Source: Incurvaria masculella
Taxonomy: Eukaryota > Arthropoda > Insecta > Lepidoptera > Incurvariidae
Assembly: GCA_946894095.1 (NCBI GenBank)
Contig: OX335645.2
Span: 10,315,001 to 10,379,000, forward strand
Direction: 5' to 3'
DNA: 64,000 nucleotides
The notes below the pieces were generated by a model. That model had not been told where the DNA came from. It was given only the letters and a program-made list of their open reading frames with translations, and did no database searches. Positions within the stretch are counted from its first letter, which is position 1. Each line of letters begins with the position of its first letter. Of this stretch, positions 1 through 9,612 are shown piece by piece. Made by a program: the position numbers and the translations under genes.

Positions 1-14
1 TACACTGACGGACT

Positions 15-320
15 GATTTTTTATGGAGTCAATTCTCTTGAAAAGAGAAGATTGCATTCGGATATTATTATTATTTTTACAATTATTAATAATCAAGTAT
101 TAAGACCTTTCCTTTTGAGCCAGATAAATTTTAACGTACCAAGACCAAATTCAAGTCCTAAATCCCTCTAAAACTAAAAAAACATAAGACTAATTTAGGT
201 ATATATTCAGCACTTTCTAGGATCTCTTCAAATTATAATGCATTCGTTCATCATCACGATATTGATATATCGGCCCCATCACTAGAATCACTTAAAAATA
301 AATTCAAAACCTGTATGTAA
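15..320 (+). pseudogene. C-terminal remnant of a non-LTR retrotransposon reverse transcriptase
   Basis: Two adjoining frames read as the last part of a LINE polyprotein, after the reverse transcriptase palm. The first frame (codons from 22) contains GVNSLEKRRLHSD and then FNVPRPNSS, a pattern common downstream of the thumb in jockey- and R1-like elements. It stops at 169-171. The second frame carries a typical last stretch, APSLESLKNKFKTCM, ending in TAA at 318-320. One frameshift or deletion therefore separates the two parts and the copy cannot be functional. The upstream part of the element lies outside the window. The clade is not certain. The family assignment rests on this pattern only. 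Confidence 0.6.
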
Positions 321-606
321 TTATTTCCCCTCCTTTGATCTTTGTAATAATGTTCACTCACTTTTAAACACGTGTTATTTTAGTTGATATATTTTGTTTT
401 GTAGCGTGTTTATATGCCATGATTTATTTATTTTTATTCTTTTTATTAGAATTAAGTTAATGCCCTACCGTTAGACTTAAGGAAATGTTAATAACCATGT
501 TGTGTTTGTCCATTATTGCTGATAGTTTCACTTTTTTTATATCTTAGTTTTGTTATTACCATGTAAGAAATGAGTCACTTTTGACAAACCTAATAAAAAA
601 AAAAAC
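321..606 (+). repeat. 3' UTR and A-rich tail of the left-edge LINE
   Basis: This AT-rich stretch follows the LINE stop codon and ends in CCTAATAAAAAAAAAAA at about 588-604, which fits the 3' end of a retrotransposed copy. From 607 to 743 I see nothing recognisable. Confidence 0.45.
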
Positions 607-743
607 AACTCAATCGTCTCGAATATTTTACAGGTTTTTGTAGTTAAATACATAAATCACATTTCGAAATGGCTAATTTTATGTTTTTGTAAGTTCTAAG
701 TAGAGTAGTCCTAAGCAAGTGTTAACGTTGCGTTCCGAAATTA

Positions 744-1102
744 CAGAGTGGTCTAGTGACTAGAGGACTTGCCTTTCATGCGAGAGGTCTGGGTTCAAAT
801 CCTCGCCCCGGCCATGTACCACTTTCTTTCTCTTTCTGTTTTGGATAAGTTAGTTACGAATGCGAGCTGTTCCATGGCTCGGAACTCATGTAAAACTATA
901 GGTCCCCTACCCCTACTTATTGGTAGGGTCAAGCCCGCCTGCGTTGGTGCCACCGAATTGGATAAAACGATGGTTAATCCAGATAAATGTAGTCGTGTTC
1001 ACAAAGGAAAGGTCCTGGCATGGTACTTTATTCCTTCGGAAAAGTGATGTATTAGGCTAATATCATAACGGTAGTTGTATGGTATCAGCCATCCATGTCA
1101 GG
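744..1102 (+). mobile_element. SINE copy A, tRNA-derived head
   Basis: The head resembles a tRNA internal promoter: an A-box-like TGGTCTAGTGAC near 751 and a perfect B box GGTTCAAATCC near 792. A body follows that recurs many times in the window (CTGTTCCATGG, GTAGGTCCCC, GGTCCTGGCATGG) and the shared 3' end GGTATTAGCCATCCATGTCAGG (here GGTATCAGCC). The copy looks nearly full length. Pol III would transcribe it, and a LINE-encoded enzyme would mobilise it. A 92-codon open frame across it is incidental. Confidence 0.8.
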
Positions 1103-1136
1103 GTCGGTCCCCTCCGTCTTCTCTCTACCATCGCAC

Positions 1137-1765
1137 AACGCGGAACAGGCAGAAAATGCACCTATTCACTGGCGACATTCCAAAAATCAAAACCAACCGA
1201 TCCTATAGGTCATTTATCTATGGGGTCGGTAAACTATAGAATGTAGTAATACTCCCTGCCGAGGTATTTTTCCCAAAGTAAAACCTGGGGTCCTTCAAAC
1301 ATGAAAGCACCTCGTCCGCCGGCATGGTTTTCGCAGCCCCCTTTAAAGTTCGAAAGCGCAAGGTCGTCGTCGGGCACCTTAAGAACGGCCCATAAGCTAT
1401 GCTCCCCATACAAACGTAGTTTACTAATCATTTCGAAACCGCTATTCCAATTAAATTGATATTTAAAATCTAATATCAGGTAATAAATATCTGTGTCTGC
1501 ATGCTTTTGTTTTTTTGAAAAATCCAAACCGAATTAAATTGAAGCATATAGAAAATTTTCATACGAATTTTGTTTTCTCTGTGGTTTGACCCAGAATACA
1601 TTTACCGAAAAAACAAAGGCATGCAGACACAGATATTTGTAACCTAATATTAGATACCAAATATCAAGTAAGTTGGAACAGTTGTTTTCAAATTATTAGT
1701 AAACTACGTTTGTATGGGAGGCGAAATTTTCTGATGCTTACGGGCCGACCTTAAGACGTCCTGGC
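1137..1765. repeat. Fold-back element of interspersed repeat family R (copy 1)
   Basis: Two arms, 1404-1516 and 1608-1720, are imperfect inverted repeats about 113 bp long around a 91-bp centre. Shared pieces are GCATGCAGACACAGATATTT and TAAACTACGTTTGTATGGG. The outer left part (1137-1403, minus sense) matches the repeat at 5130-5410 over about 280 bp, including GGGGGCTGCGAAAACCATGCC. It is probably a non-autonomous DNA element of unknown superfamily. Open frames here are incidental. Confidence 0.55.
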
Positions 1766-2132
1766 GTACGCCATATGCCGAGCTTAACATAAAGAATGGT
1801 TCCATGAAAAAACATCTGTTTGTAGCCTGGGTTTAAAGGTGACCCCAGGACGTATGAATAACTTCAAGTTCATGCACACCGCATAAAAAGCGAAATTTTC
1901 GGACTATTCTCGGGTGAAATCTCTTAACATTTATATCCGACATATTATTTTTGCCCTCAAATAATTTCTTGAATAGCACATATTTGTCAGAAATGTGTCT
2001 TAATATCAACAAAAATATTTTCTTATAAAATTTTGTCATGCCGTGACATGCCACGATTGATTTCCATGCATGTCGTAATAGCGGACAAAGTGATTCGTCC
2101 CCTTCCTTCTTTCCTAGGCGGTAGGGTTATTC
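1766..2132. other. No recognisable feature
   Basis: AT-rich DNA with only short open frames. It lies between the fold-back element and the poly-T tract of the next SINE. Confidence 0.5.
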
Positions 2133-2534
2133 TTTTTTTTTTTTTTTTTTTTTTTTTATGTGTGACTGGACATGGATGGCTAATACCACAAGTTCTGTCA
2201 TGGTATTAGCCCAACACACCACATGGGAACTAGGTGCCATGCCAGGACCTTCCTTGTATTGCACGGCTACATTGAACTGGATGGAAAACACGGACAATTT
2301 TCATTGCCGCTTCGACCATCGTTCATCCAATGCGATGGTACCAACCCGGGCGGGATAAACCCTACCACCTAGTAAGTAAGGAAGGGGACCTACAGCTTAA
2401 CGTGGAATCCGAACCACGGCCAGCCTCTCTCAACGGTCTAATGGTCACCCATCCAAGACCAGACCGGACCCAGCGTTGCTTAACTTCGGAGAGCGATCGC
2501 CGAAGTCTCGCGCCACTGGGCCACTGAGGCTGAC
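2133..2534 (-). mobile_element. SINE copy B, 5S rRNA-derived head, long poly-A tail
   Basis: Read on the minus strand, the head (about 2420-2534) contains CCGAAGTTAAGCAACGCTGG and TCTTGGATGGGTGACCA. These match the internal control region of 5S rRNA. The body and the 3' end (CATCCATGTCC) are the same as in the tRNA-headed copies. A run of 25 T at 2133-2157 is the poly-A tail seen from the other strand. It is the best-preserved 5S head in the window and appears full length. Confidence 0.8.
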
Positions 2535-2672
2535 AAAACATTCCCACACAGGCTGCTACCATCGCATTGAATGAACCCATACGAGGGAATGCCGCTGGCA
2601 TTAAGTTGTACCTTTTGCCCGAATGTATAGTGCAATGAACATGTATAAATAAATAAATACATTGGCAATTGT

Positions 2673-3088
2673 AGAGCTCGTGGTCTAGGGGTTAGAGGAC
2701 TTGGCTTTCATGCGAGAGGTCAGGGTTCAAATCCTCGCCCGGACATGCACCACTCTCTTTCTCTTTCTAAGTTGGATAAGTGCATTTAGTTACGAATGTG
2801 AGCTGTTCCATGGTTTGGAACCCATGTAAAATTGTAGGTCCCCTTCCCCTACGTGGTGGCATTAAGTCCGCCCGGGCTGGGCTAAGTACCACCGCATTGG
2901 ATGAAACTATGGTTAATTCGGCAATGAAAAGATGTCCGTGTTTTCAAACCAGTTCAATGTAACTGTGCTCATAAATCGAAGGTCCTGGCATGGCACCTAA
3001 TTCGTTCGGGGATGTGGCGTATTGGGCTAATATCATAACGGTAGTTGTGTGGTATTAGCCATCCATGTCAGGTTGCATAAAAAAAAAG
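2673..3088 (+). mobile_element. SINE copy C, tRNA-derived head
   Basis: Begins GAGCTCGTGGTCTAGGGG (A-box region), has the B box GGTTCAAATCC near 2730, the common body, and ends CATCCATGTCAGG followed by an A-rich tail at 3078-3087. Just upstream, at about 2640-2662, a (TAAA)n-like tail suggests the 3' end of another retroelement. Confidence 0.8.
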
Positions 3089-3225
3089 TGGAAGTTCTCT
3101 TGTTCGTACTTTAACAGCAGACAATTCTGTTCTATATCCCTTCATTGTAAATTGGTCGATCATATGATAATATATGATGTTGTCTAAGTTATATTTCTTT
3201 GGAATGTATGTCTTCAAGTGGACCG

Positions 3226-3300
3226 TTAGTTCAAGTGGTTTAACATTGGGCGCGCGGTTGGGATCTGGAAGGGTGACGGTTGATGATGGATGCTCGCTAA
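3226..3300 (+). mobile_element. SINE copy D, diverged 5S-head fragment
   Basis: GGTTTAACATTGGGCGCGCG and GGATCTGGAAGGGTGACGG resemble the 5S-derived head of copies B and J, but no body follows. Confidence 0.4.
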
Positions 3301-3654
3301 GAACGTATTTTTCGAAATTCCTTTGTTAAGGTAAAGGTAAGGGTAAACAAGGACGAAATACACAAGTGACAACCACCTACACACTCATATAGAAGTCTTC
3401 GGAACCCATTGATATTTAAACGTGAAATTTACAGTGTGGATTTCCGTTAAGATTACAACACTTATTCGCCGAGTATTATTTATAATTAATGTATTTAGGG
3501 GTAAAAGAGGCCAAAATGTACAAATCTTCTTTAGGCACTTAACACCTAATTTCAAAAAACATTTCACCTAGGAACCTAAGAGATTTAGAGTGGCTTGCTG
3601 AAAAAGGTATTTTAGCTCTTAAGGGGTCAAAGAGACTAAAATGAACGAATTTAC
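3301..3654. other. No recognisable feature
   Basis: AT-rich DNA without a supported gene. Only short open frames occur. Confidence 0.5.
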
Positions 3655-4066
3655 ATTTTTTTTTTCTAAGCGACCTGACATGGATGGCTTATACCACACA
3701 ACTACCGTTATGATATTAGCCCAATACACCACATTCCCGAAGGAATTTGGTGCCATGCCAGGACCTTCCCTTTATGAGCACGGCTACATTGAACTGGATG
3801 GAAAACACGGACAATTTTTCATTGCCGCTTCGACCATCTTTTCATCCAATGCGATGGTACCAACCTGGGCGGGCTTAAACCCTACCACCTAGTAGGGGAA
3901 GGGGACCTACAGCTTTACATGGATTCCGAACCATAGAGCAGCTCACATTCGTGACGAAATGCATTAATCGAACTCGGAAAGAGAAAGACAGTGGTGCATG
4001 TCGGTATCAAACCCAGGCCTCTGGTACGCTAGGCCAGTCCCCGCGCCACTAGGCTACGAGCCGCTC
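3655..4066 (-). mobile_element. SINE copy E, tRNA-derived head
   Basis: On the minus strand the head reads GAGCGGCTCGTAGCCTAGTGG with a B-box-like GGGTTTGATACC. The shared body follows, then the end GCCATCCATGTCAGG and a T/A-rich tail at 3655-3665. Full length and moderately diverged. Confidence 0.75.
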
Positions 4067-4265
4067 ATATATAACACCTGAAATCTCTAGAACCATTGAG
4101 ACTAGAAATGTTAAATTTAAATAGTGGCTTTCTGTTAAGATGAGAACACTTAATTGGCAAGGATTATTCAAAATGTAATTGTTAAGGGAGTAAAAGAGGT
4201 CAAAATTGACAAATTTTCATATTACATTGTACTAGAAGCGTACGAATTTTAACAGTAGCTTTCTT

Positions 4266-4810
4266 TTAAGGTGGCCCATCCCGCTCATCTCCCCATACAA
4301 AAGGGGAAAGAAGATCACGCCCATATTTCTTGTCAGAGATCCAAAATTTTACCCAAAATAGCTTTATTTGATCTAACTAGATGTCAGATGACCATTGGCA
4401 TTCTAAAATTGTGTTTGATTTCTAAGTTATAAGGTCTGAAAGTTCGAATTTTTAGCGTGTTTTATACAATAGGTGGATTACGCAATGATAAAGTAAGAAC
4501 ATCGTAAAAAGATTAGTCATCAGACATAGCTTATTTAATCAAGATTTATGATCTATTTGGTTTTTGTTAGATGTTTGACTACAGCGGTCGTGGTTTACTT
4601 TTAACTATAAGTCGTTTTGAAATTAAAATTTTCGTAAATCTTACCAAATCATACAATATGCACATTGTCTTTTTTGTGGACATGTTGCATCTTCCTCATC
4701 ACGGAGCCTGTCTTATTCTTTGAAACAGAGAAGGTCACAAAGCGCAACAACACGGTTTTGTTCCGTGCCCGCGAATGAGTGGCCCAACCCGCCGGGTTGG
4801 GCCACCTTAA
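4266..4810. mobile_element. TTAA-flanked MITE (copy 1 of 4)
   Basis: A 537-bp element (4270-4806) lies between TTAA tetramers. Its ends are inverted repeats: GGTGGCCCATCCCGCTCA on the left and the complement of GGTGGCCCAACCCGGCGGG on the right. The right end also has a subterminal hairpin, GGCCCAACCC/GGGTTGGGCC, at about 4780-4805. TTAA target sites are typical of piggyBac-group transposons. There is no coding capacity, so it would need a transposase supplied in trans. Other copies are at 25150, 30250 and 35908. Confidence 0.75.
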
Positions 4811-4884
4811 CATCAGAATGCTCGCTAAAAAATATTTTTTTTGCAATTTAGCTAACTAGTTACCTCTAACTCTTTAACCGAGCC

Positions 4885-4928
4885 TTAGTTTATTTCGGCC
4901 TCTAACTCGAGAGGCCGAAATAAACTAA
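4885..4928. repeat. Perfect 19-bp hairpin
   Basis: TTAGTTTATTTCGGCCTCT, a 6-nt loop, then its exact reverse complement. I see no coding context. It lies just outside the TTAA MITE. Confidence 0.7.
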
Positions 4929-5129
4929 TTTTCAAATAACACACGAAATCTTTAGAACCATTAAACCAAGAAATGTGAACATTTCAGAGTGGCTTAGATG
5001 TATGGTAAGCACAGCGCATATATATTTACGAAACTAAAAACGAACTTTCGAAATCCAACTATGGGTAGTAGACAAAAGCAAAACGTACAAACTCTCACAT
5101 ACTACTTAGTGCCTGATTTGAACTAACTC

Positions 5130-5410
5130 ATATTACTCCGTTATGTTAAGCGCGACATATGGCGTAAGCCAGGTCCTGGAAGAGGTGCCCGGCGACGCCC
5201 ATGAGCTTTCAAACTTTCACGGGGGCTGCGAAAACCATGCCGGCCGACCAGGTGCTTCTTGTCACCATGTTTGGAGGACCCCGGGTTCTACTTTAGAGAA
5301 AATATATCAGGAAGTCGATTCCATAGTTTACTGACCCTATAGATAAAGGATCAACCGGATCGGTTGGTTCTTATTTTCGGAATGTGGCCAGTAAATTTGA
5401 TTACCCTACC
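5130..5410 (+). repeat. Repeat family R, copy 2
   Basis: Matches the minus-strand sequence of 1137-1403 throughout: CTGCGAAAACCATGCCGGC, the CATGTTTGGAGGACCCC region, and CATAGTTTACTGACCC near the end. A 63-codon open frame inside is incidental. A short related fragment may lie at 5460-5510. Confidence 0.6.
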
Positions 5411-5990
5411 TGTTGAACGATTGTAGAAAGAGGACGAAAGGACAGCGTTATGCAGCTCTGACGTGTACTCTCTAGCTGATCAGGTGGTTCTTCACACCAT
5501 GTTGAAAATATCTAATTACAACGATGCTATTTAAATGTCGCTATGGAGGCGGCGATATAGGGGTGACAATTTATATGGCTCATCTAATATTGTCGCTACA
5601 TAATTATACCTGCGTATGGCTCGATTTTTTTCCGCAATTTTAGGGCTACTTTACATCACGCTAAATTACCAGAGAGGTGACCAGTCGTATGAATTGGTTA
5701 TAACTTAAGAACCAATAACCCGATTTAGATGCGTTTTGTATCGAAGTCTCGCCTAAATCTGCGCATTACTTATAGGCTGCAAAACATCACGCTAACATAC
5801 CAGGAGAATGAACTATGAGTGTTAAATATTTCTAATAAAACTGACGGACTGCTCCTCCATGTTCCATGGAAATTGGCAGAATACGTCGCTGTAAATTATG
5901 AGAGAGGAGACCGGTCGGGATAAAAGTTCATAACTTGCGAATTATTCACTCGATTAATATGCGGTTTGTATCTACGTCTGGGATCTATGG
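5411..5990. other. Unassigned DNA with a diverged direct repeat
   Basis: Two segments of about 88 bp, 5668-5755 and 5898-5985, align with each other (GAGAGGTGACCAGTCG versus GAGAGGAGACCGGTCG; GCGTTTTGTATCGAAGTCT versus GCGGTTTGTATCTACGTCT). Nothing else is recognised. Confidence 0.45.
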
Positions 5991-6165
5991 GCGCGGTTGG
6001 GTTTTGGATGGGTGACCGTTTTCGATGTTGAGGATGGCTGTCGCACGGATCCTAGAGTATAAATGTAGGTCCCCTTTCTAACGTAGGTACTAGGTAGATT
6101 TAATCCCGACTGAGTTGGTAATGATGATCGAAGCGGTCATAAAACATGTCCGTGTTTTACATCCA
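5991..6165 (+). mobile_element. SINE copy F, 5S-headed fragment
   Basis: GGGCGCGGTTGGGTTTTGG and ATGGGTGACCGTTTT match the 5S-derived head. The body follows (GTAGGTCCCC) and the copy fades out near 6165 before the usual 3' end. Confidence 0.6.
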
Positions 6166-6292
6166 TGGTAATGTAGTAGTTAATCAATCATGCCACATCG
6201 GCTCAACCAATTTTGTTCAAATTTCGTAGACAGTAGTGTTAACTAGCCTTTTGGACCAGCCCGCGGGGTTACTATTTAAACAGTATATAATT

Positions 6293-6345
6293 CAGCCCGA
6301 TATCAGTCCAAAACGACATTGATGCGAGCGGAGCCGGCTACCTCA
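6293..6345 (+). repeat. Repeat block T, copy 1
   Basis: The block CAGCCCGATATCAGTCC...GAGCCGGCTACCTCAGCTGG also occurs at 8779 (split), 12146 (minus), 43073 and 62318. It ends CTAGT in most copies. It is probably the end of a longer non-autonomous element. A Helitron-type end is possible but unproven. Confidence 0.55.
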
Positions 6346-6596
6346 GCTGGTTATTAATATAACTTAGTACCTACATAAACATCTAACTTGAATGAAGTAA
6401 AAGGAAAACTTAACAATTATTTTGTGTTCTGTGTGATTCTGTTCTTACGTTTATTCGTGTGCATGTCTCAGAATTTTATCCTCAGAAAGGAAAAATGAAT
6501 AAGAATGGCTTAAACAAGTCGTTCTTTCGAATTTAGTTAAGTGCTGACACAACGTGAAAAAGTGTAGTTGTAGATTGATGCTCATTATATTTTATG

Positions 6597-6948
6597 CAGA
6601 GCTAGTAGTCTGAGTTCTCACCTAAATTGGCGTTTACGGCAAACCGATCGACTGGTGTTTTCTCCAAACTCCATACAAAACTAGATATTCTGTGGTTTTA
6701 CTTCTTCAAGCTGTCAAAGTCAAACGTGGACTTCCGATTTGTATGAAAACGCGGAGTGGACGTAAACGGCAACGTCGACGTATTTACGGCAACGTTGAGT
6801 AAGCTGTCAAATCAAGCTCGGACTCGCAAATGTTAGTTCGCTTAACGCCCGCTGCGCGCGCTCTTCAATTTCTCCATTCATTTGAAAACGCCAGTCGATC
6901 GGTTTGCCGTAACGCCAATTTAGGTGAGAACTCAGACTACCAGCTCTG
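6597..6948. mobile_element. TIR MITE family O, copy 1
   Basis: A 352-bp element whose ends are inverted repeats of about 50 bp: CAGAGCTAGTAGTCTGAG then TTCTCACCTAAATTGGCG on the left, with the complement on the right ending CCAGCTCTG. Long stretches match copy 2 at 8795-9151 in the opposite orientation. It has no coding capacity. Confidence 0.75.
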
Positions 6949-7204
6949 AACATCACACATAGTGGCGAAGATAGAGGGCTCAATAACATAATACTTCTGT
7001 CGCTTCTACGGGCATGCTCTTCGATTACGGGGTACTATTATGGCTTAATGGAGCCACTCACTTATCATAGTGGTTTATTTTTTATCGTCCAGGCACACCT
7101 ACCACTTCCACCCACTTGCCACCTCTGAATATTTTTGTCATTCTTTCATTAGGTATTTATTCTGTATACATGTCCAAACCACATTAAACTAACTAGTTGG
7201 ACAT

Positions 7205-8117
7205 ACTAAGTTTCTGATGAATAATTTTAACGTAAGCAATTTATGGAGTGGCTATTATCGCTCAATGCCAGTAAATGCGCTGTGGACTGTACACCTAGGA
7301 CCCAAAAATCCACATCACTCTCACTACTTTGATGGAAACATTATAGAGACAGTGACAACGCAACATGATCTTGGTGTGACAATTTCAGAAGATCTTAAAT
7401 GGGAGACACATATCACAGAAGTCGTCAAGAAAGCCAATTCCCTACTATACATGATCAGAAAGGCCTTCTCGTACATAAATACAGAACTATTCCTAAAATT
7501 ATATAAGGCCTATGTTCGCCCCTTATTGGAACATGCTTTTCTGATTTGGAACCCTTATTTTAGAAAGATAATAGACCTTGTGGAGGGCGTTCAAAGACGG
7601 GCCACAAAAATGAAAAAAAAGTGTTGCAAACTTAAGAAGCAAAGTTATGAACATCATCTTAAAGTTATCGGACTCAGCACCCTAGAGGAACACCGCCAGC
7701 AAAGGGACCTCATAGGCTGAGATAAATAGTCGTAACAGAAACTAAGACTAACGAAAAGTAGTACTTTGTGACGTCACTTTGCATTACTTTGACATTTCGT
7801 CCATACAAAGTGTGTCGAAATGACGTGACAAAGTACTACTTTTCGTTAGTCATAGTTTCTGTTACGACTATTTATCTCAGTAATAGAAGCATACAAAATC
7901 CTCAATGATTATTATAATTTACCAAATCTCAAAGAAATTAAAAAAACTAAACCACTCTGCATCAAATTCTAACCTCAGGAAACACTTCTTGGTGAACAGA
8001 GTTGTAGACTTTTGGAACAATCTGCCGGAGGAGGTCATTAGTGCTGAAACTGTAAATGGATTTAAAAACCGACTAGACAAACACTTAAAGACAATAAAAA
8101 AAACAAATAATCAATAA
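7205..8117 (+). pseudogene. Non-LTR (CR1/L2-like) reverse transcriptase remnant, split by a MITE
   Basis: The first part (7217-7720) encodes the region after the catalytic palm: DLGVTISEDLKWETHI, LYKAYVRPLLEHA and VEGVQRRATK are thumb and connector motifs of CR1/L2-type LINEs. The second part (7905-8117) has the usual C-terminus of this group, VVDFWNNLPEEVISAETVNG followed by FKNRLDKHLK. A palindromic MITE lies between them. Without it and one copy of its 4-bp duplication the junction reads in frame. The start near 7205 also looks frameshifted, and the endonuclease and palm are missing. This is a 5'-truncated, dead copy. Confidence 0.75.
7716..7882. mobile_element. Palindromic MITE (family P) inserted in the LINE relic
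   Basis: A 167-bp near-perfect palindrome. Both ends carry CTGAGATAAATAGTCGTAAC and the arms run about 60 bp, with AACGAAAAGTAGTACTTTGT in each. It is flanked by ATAG at 7712-7715 and 7883-7886, a likely 4-bp target duplication. Related copies are clustered at 23571-24075. Confidence 0.8.
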
Positions 8118-8190
8118 TAATAATAGACAATCAATAATAATAAAAGACAATCAATAATCAATAAATAAAATCAAAATAAATACAGAATGT
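8107..8190 (+). repeat. AT-rich microsatellite tail of the LINE
   Basis: Irregular repeats of AATAATAATAGACAATC and related units directly follow the LINE stop codon. CR1/L2 elements often end in such short tandem tails. Confidence 0.55.
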
Positions 8191-8778
8191 AAATAAATTT
8201 AATGAGATACACTTAGATGAGAATCCACACTTTGAACAATTTTGGAATCTCATCTCGAACGTATTAAAATAAAAATTTTACTTAAACCTTTTATTAGTAT
8301 ACGATATCACCAAGTTATTAAAATAAACTCAAATATTCGCAGTCAATGCCCAAATTAATTTTTGGTTTTTAAAAACTAACTTTTTATCACGAAGGGAAGT
8401 AGAAAAATAATAATAGCATACCATTTATAAATGAATTATAAAACAAAGCAATCTTATCCGGTTTTTTCCGTAACTGCAAGTTTAAGCCAAGTTTAAGCCG
8501 CAAGTAGGCATACTTAATGTTGAGCATACTATAGTCAAAACCTTAGTCCTAAACATATGTAACTGTTGTGATCTAAAATTAGGTCGATGGCTAAAAGCCA
8601 CTGTTATTCTTTAATTTCTCAGACAGTTATTAACTTATCAACCTCAAATTGATTGTTTTATAACTTCAGGTATATGCACACCAAATGAATTATTCTGAGC
8701 ACGAAAACAGCTGGCAAATGGATAGGTTATCACCTGGTTAACACAAATGGTACTTTTATCCCGGAAAAATGTTGGGTT
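8191..8778. other. No recognisable feature
   Basis: AT-rich unique-looking DNA with no supported gene. Confidence 0.5.
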
Positions 8779-9176
8779 CAGCCCGAAATGAGTCCAGAGT
8801 GGGCAGTCAGAGTTCTCACCTAAATTGGCGTTTACGGCAAACCGATATACTGGCGTTTTCAAATGTATGGAGAAATTGAAGAGCGCGCGCAGTGGGCGTT
8901 AAGCGAACTAACATTTGCGAGTCCGAGTTTGATTTGACAGCTTACTCAACGTTGCCGTAAATACTTCGACGTTGCGGTTTACGTCCACTCCGTGTTTTCA
9001 TACAAATCGGAAGTCCGAGTTTGACTTTGACAGCTTGAAGAAGTAAAACCACCGAATATCTAGGAAAAACTTGTATGGAGTTTGACGTTTTTACGGAACT
9101 TCGAAGTTACGTAAACGCCAATTTAGGTGAGAACTGAGACTACCGGCTCAGAACGACATTGAGCTAGCAGAGCGGG
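8779..9176 (+). repeat. Repeat block T, copy 2, split by a MITE
   Basis: The left piece CAGCCCGAAATGAGTC (8780-8795) and the right piece AACGACATTGAGC...AAGCTAGT (9152-9174) are the two parts of block T. MITE copy 8795-9151 sits between them. Confidence 0.6.
8795..9151. mobile_element. TIR MITE family O, copy 2
   Basis: 357 bp, inverted relative to copy 1. Ends are CAGAGTGGGCAGTCAGAG and the complement-type GACTACCGGCTCAG. Internal segments such as GAGCGCGCGCAGTGGGCG correspond to copy 1. It has no coding capacity. Confidence 0.75.
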
Positions 9177-9612
9177 TACTTAAGCTAGTGACAAATAAAT
9201 AGAGACTGATGGATGAGATAAACGTACTGAACCTGAAACTGAAGGAAATCTTGCGTTGCGTTTAATTAGTAGCTAAAATTTTTCTATATAATATATTTCT
9301 AATAATGAATGGGTCAGGGAATGCGGTAATTGTGTAACCATGTCCTGTTGGAAAATTCATGAGTGGTTGTAGGATGTAGGGTAGGGGCCATGCTTGCTCC
9401 CGCTAAAAGGTGCAACAGACAATTCGACAATTTTTTGACGCTTCTACAGCGAGCACATGCGTCACTGGATTCTAGGACTGCAGTTGGGGGCGGGCTACCC
9501 GATCAAGCCTTTTATTGCGAGAGTCCTAGTGCACCTGATTGTAGAAAAAGTAAAGCTAGTAATGAACGCCATCTCGCCACGCCATGCGCTGCGAGCCGCA
9601 CCGTTTCCTATA
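9177..9612. other. No recognisable feature
   Basis: Two overlapping open frames (about 119 and 69 codons) run through 9363-9722, but neither resembles a known family and one continues into the mariner. I treat them as chance. Confidence 0.45.

Noticed and set aside
740..815. tRNA-like sequence with a perfect B box
   Set aside because: No acceptor stem pairs, and the sequence runs on into a repeated SINE body, so it is a SINE head and not a tRNA gene. The same holds for 2673, 26990-27086 and 61620-61700.
2420..2534. 5S rRNA gene
   Set aside because: Only the internal control region matches. The outer parts of 5S rRNA are missing and a SINE body follows.
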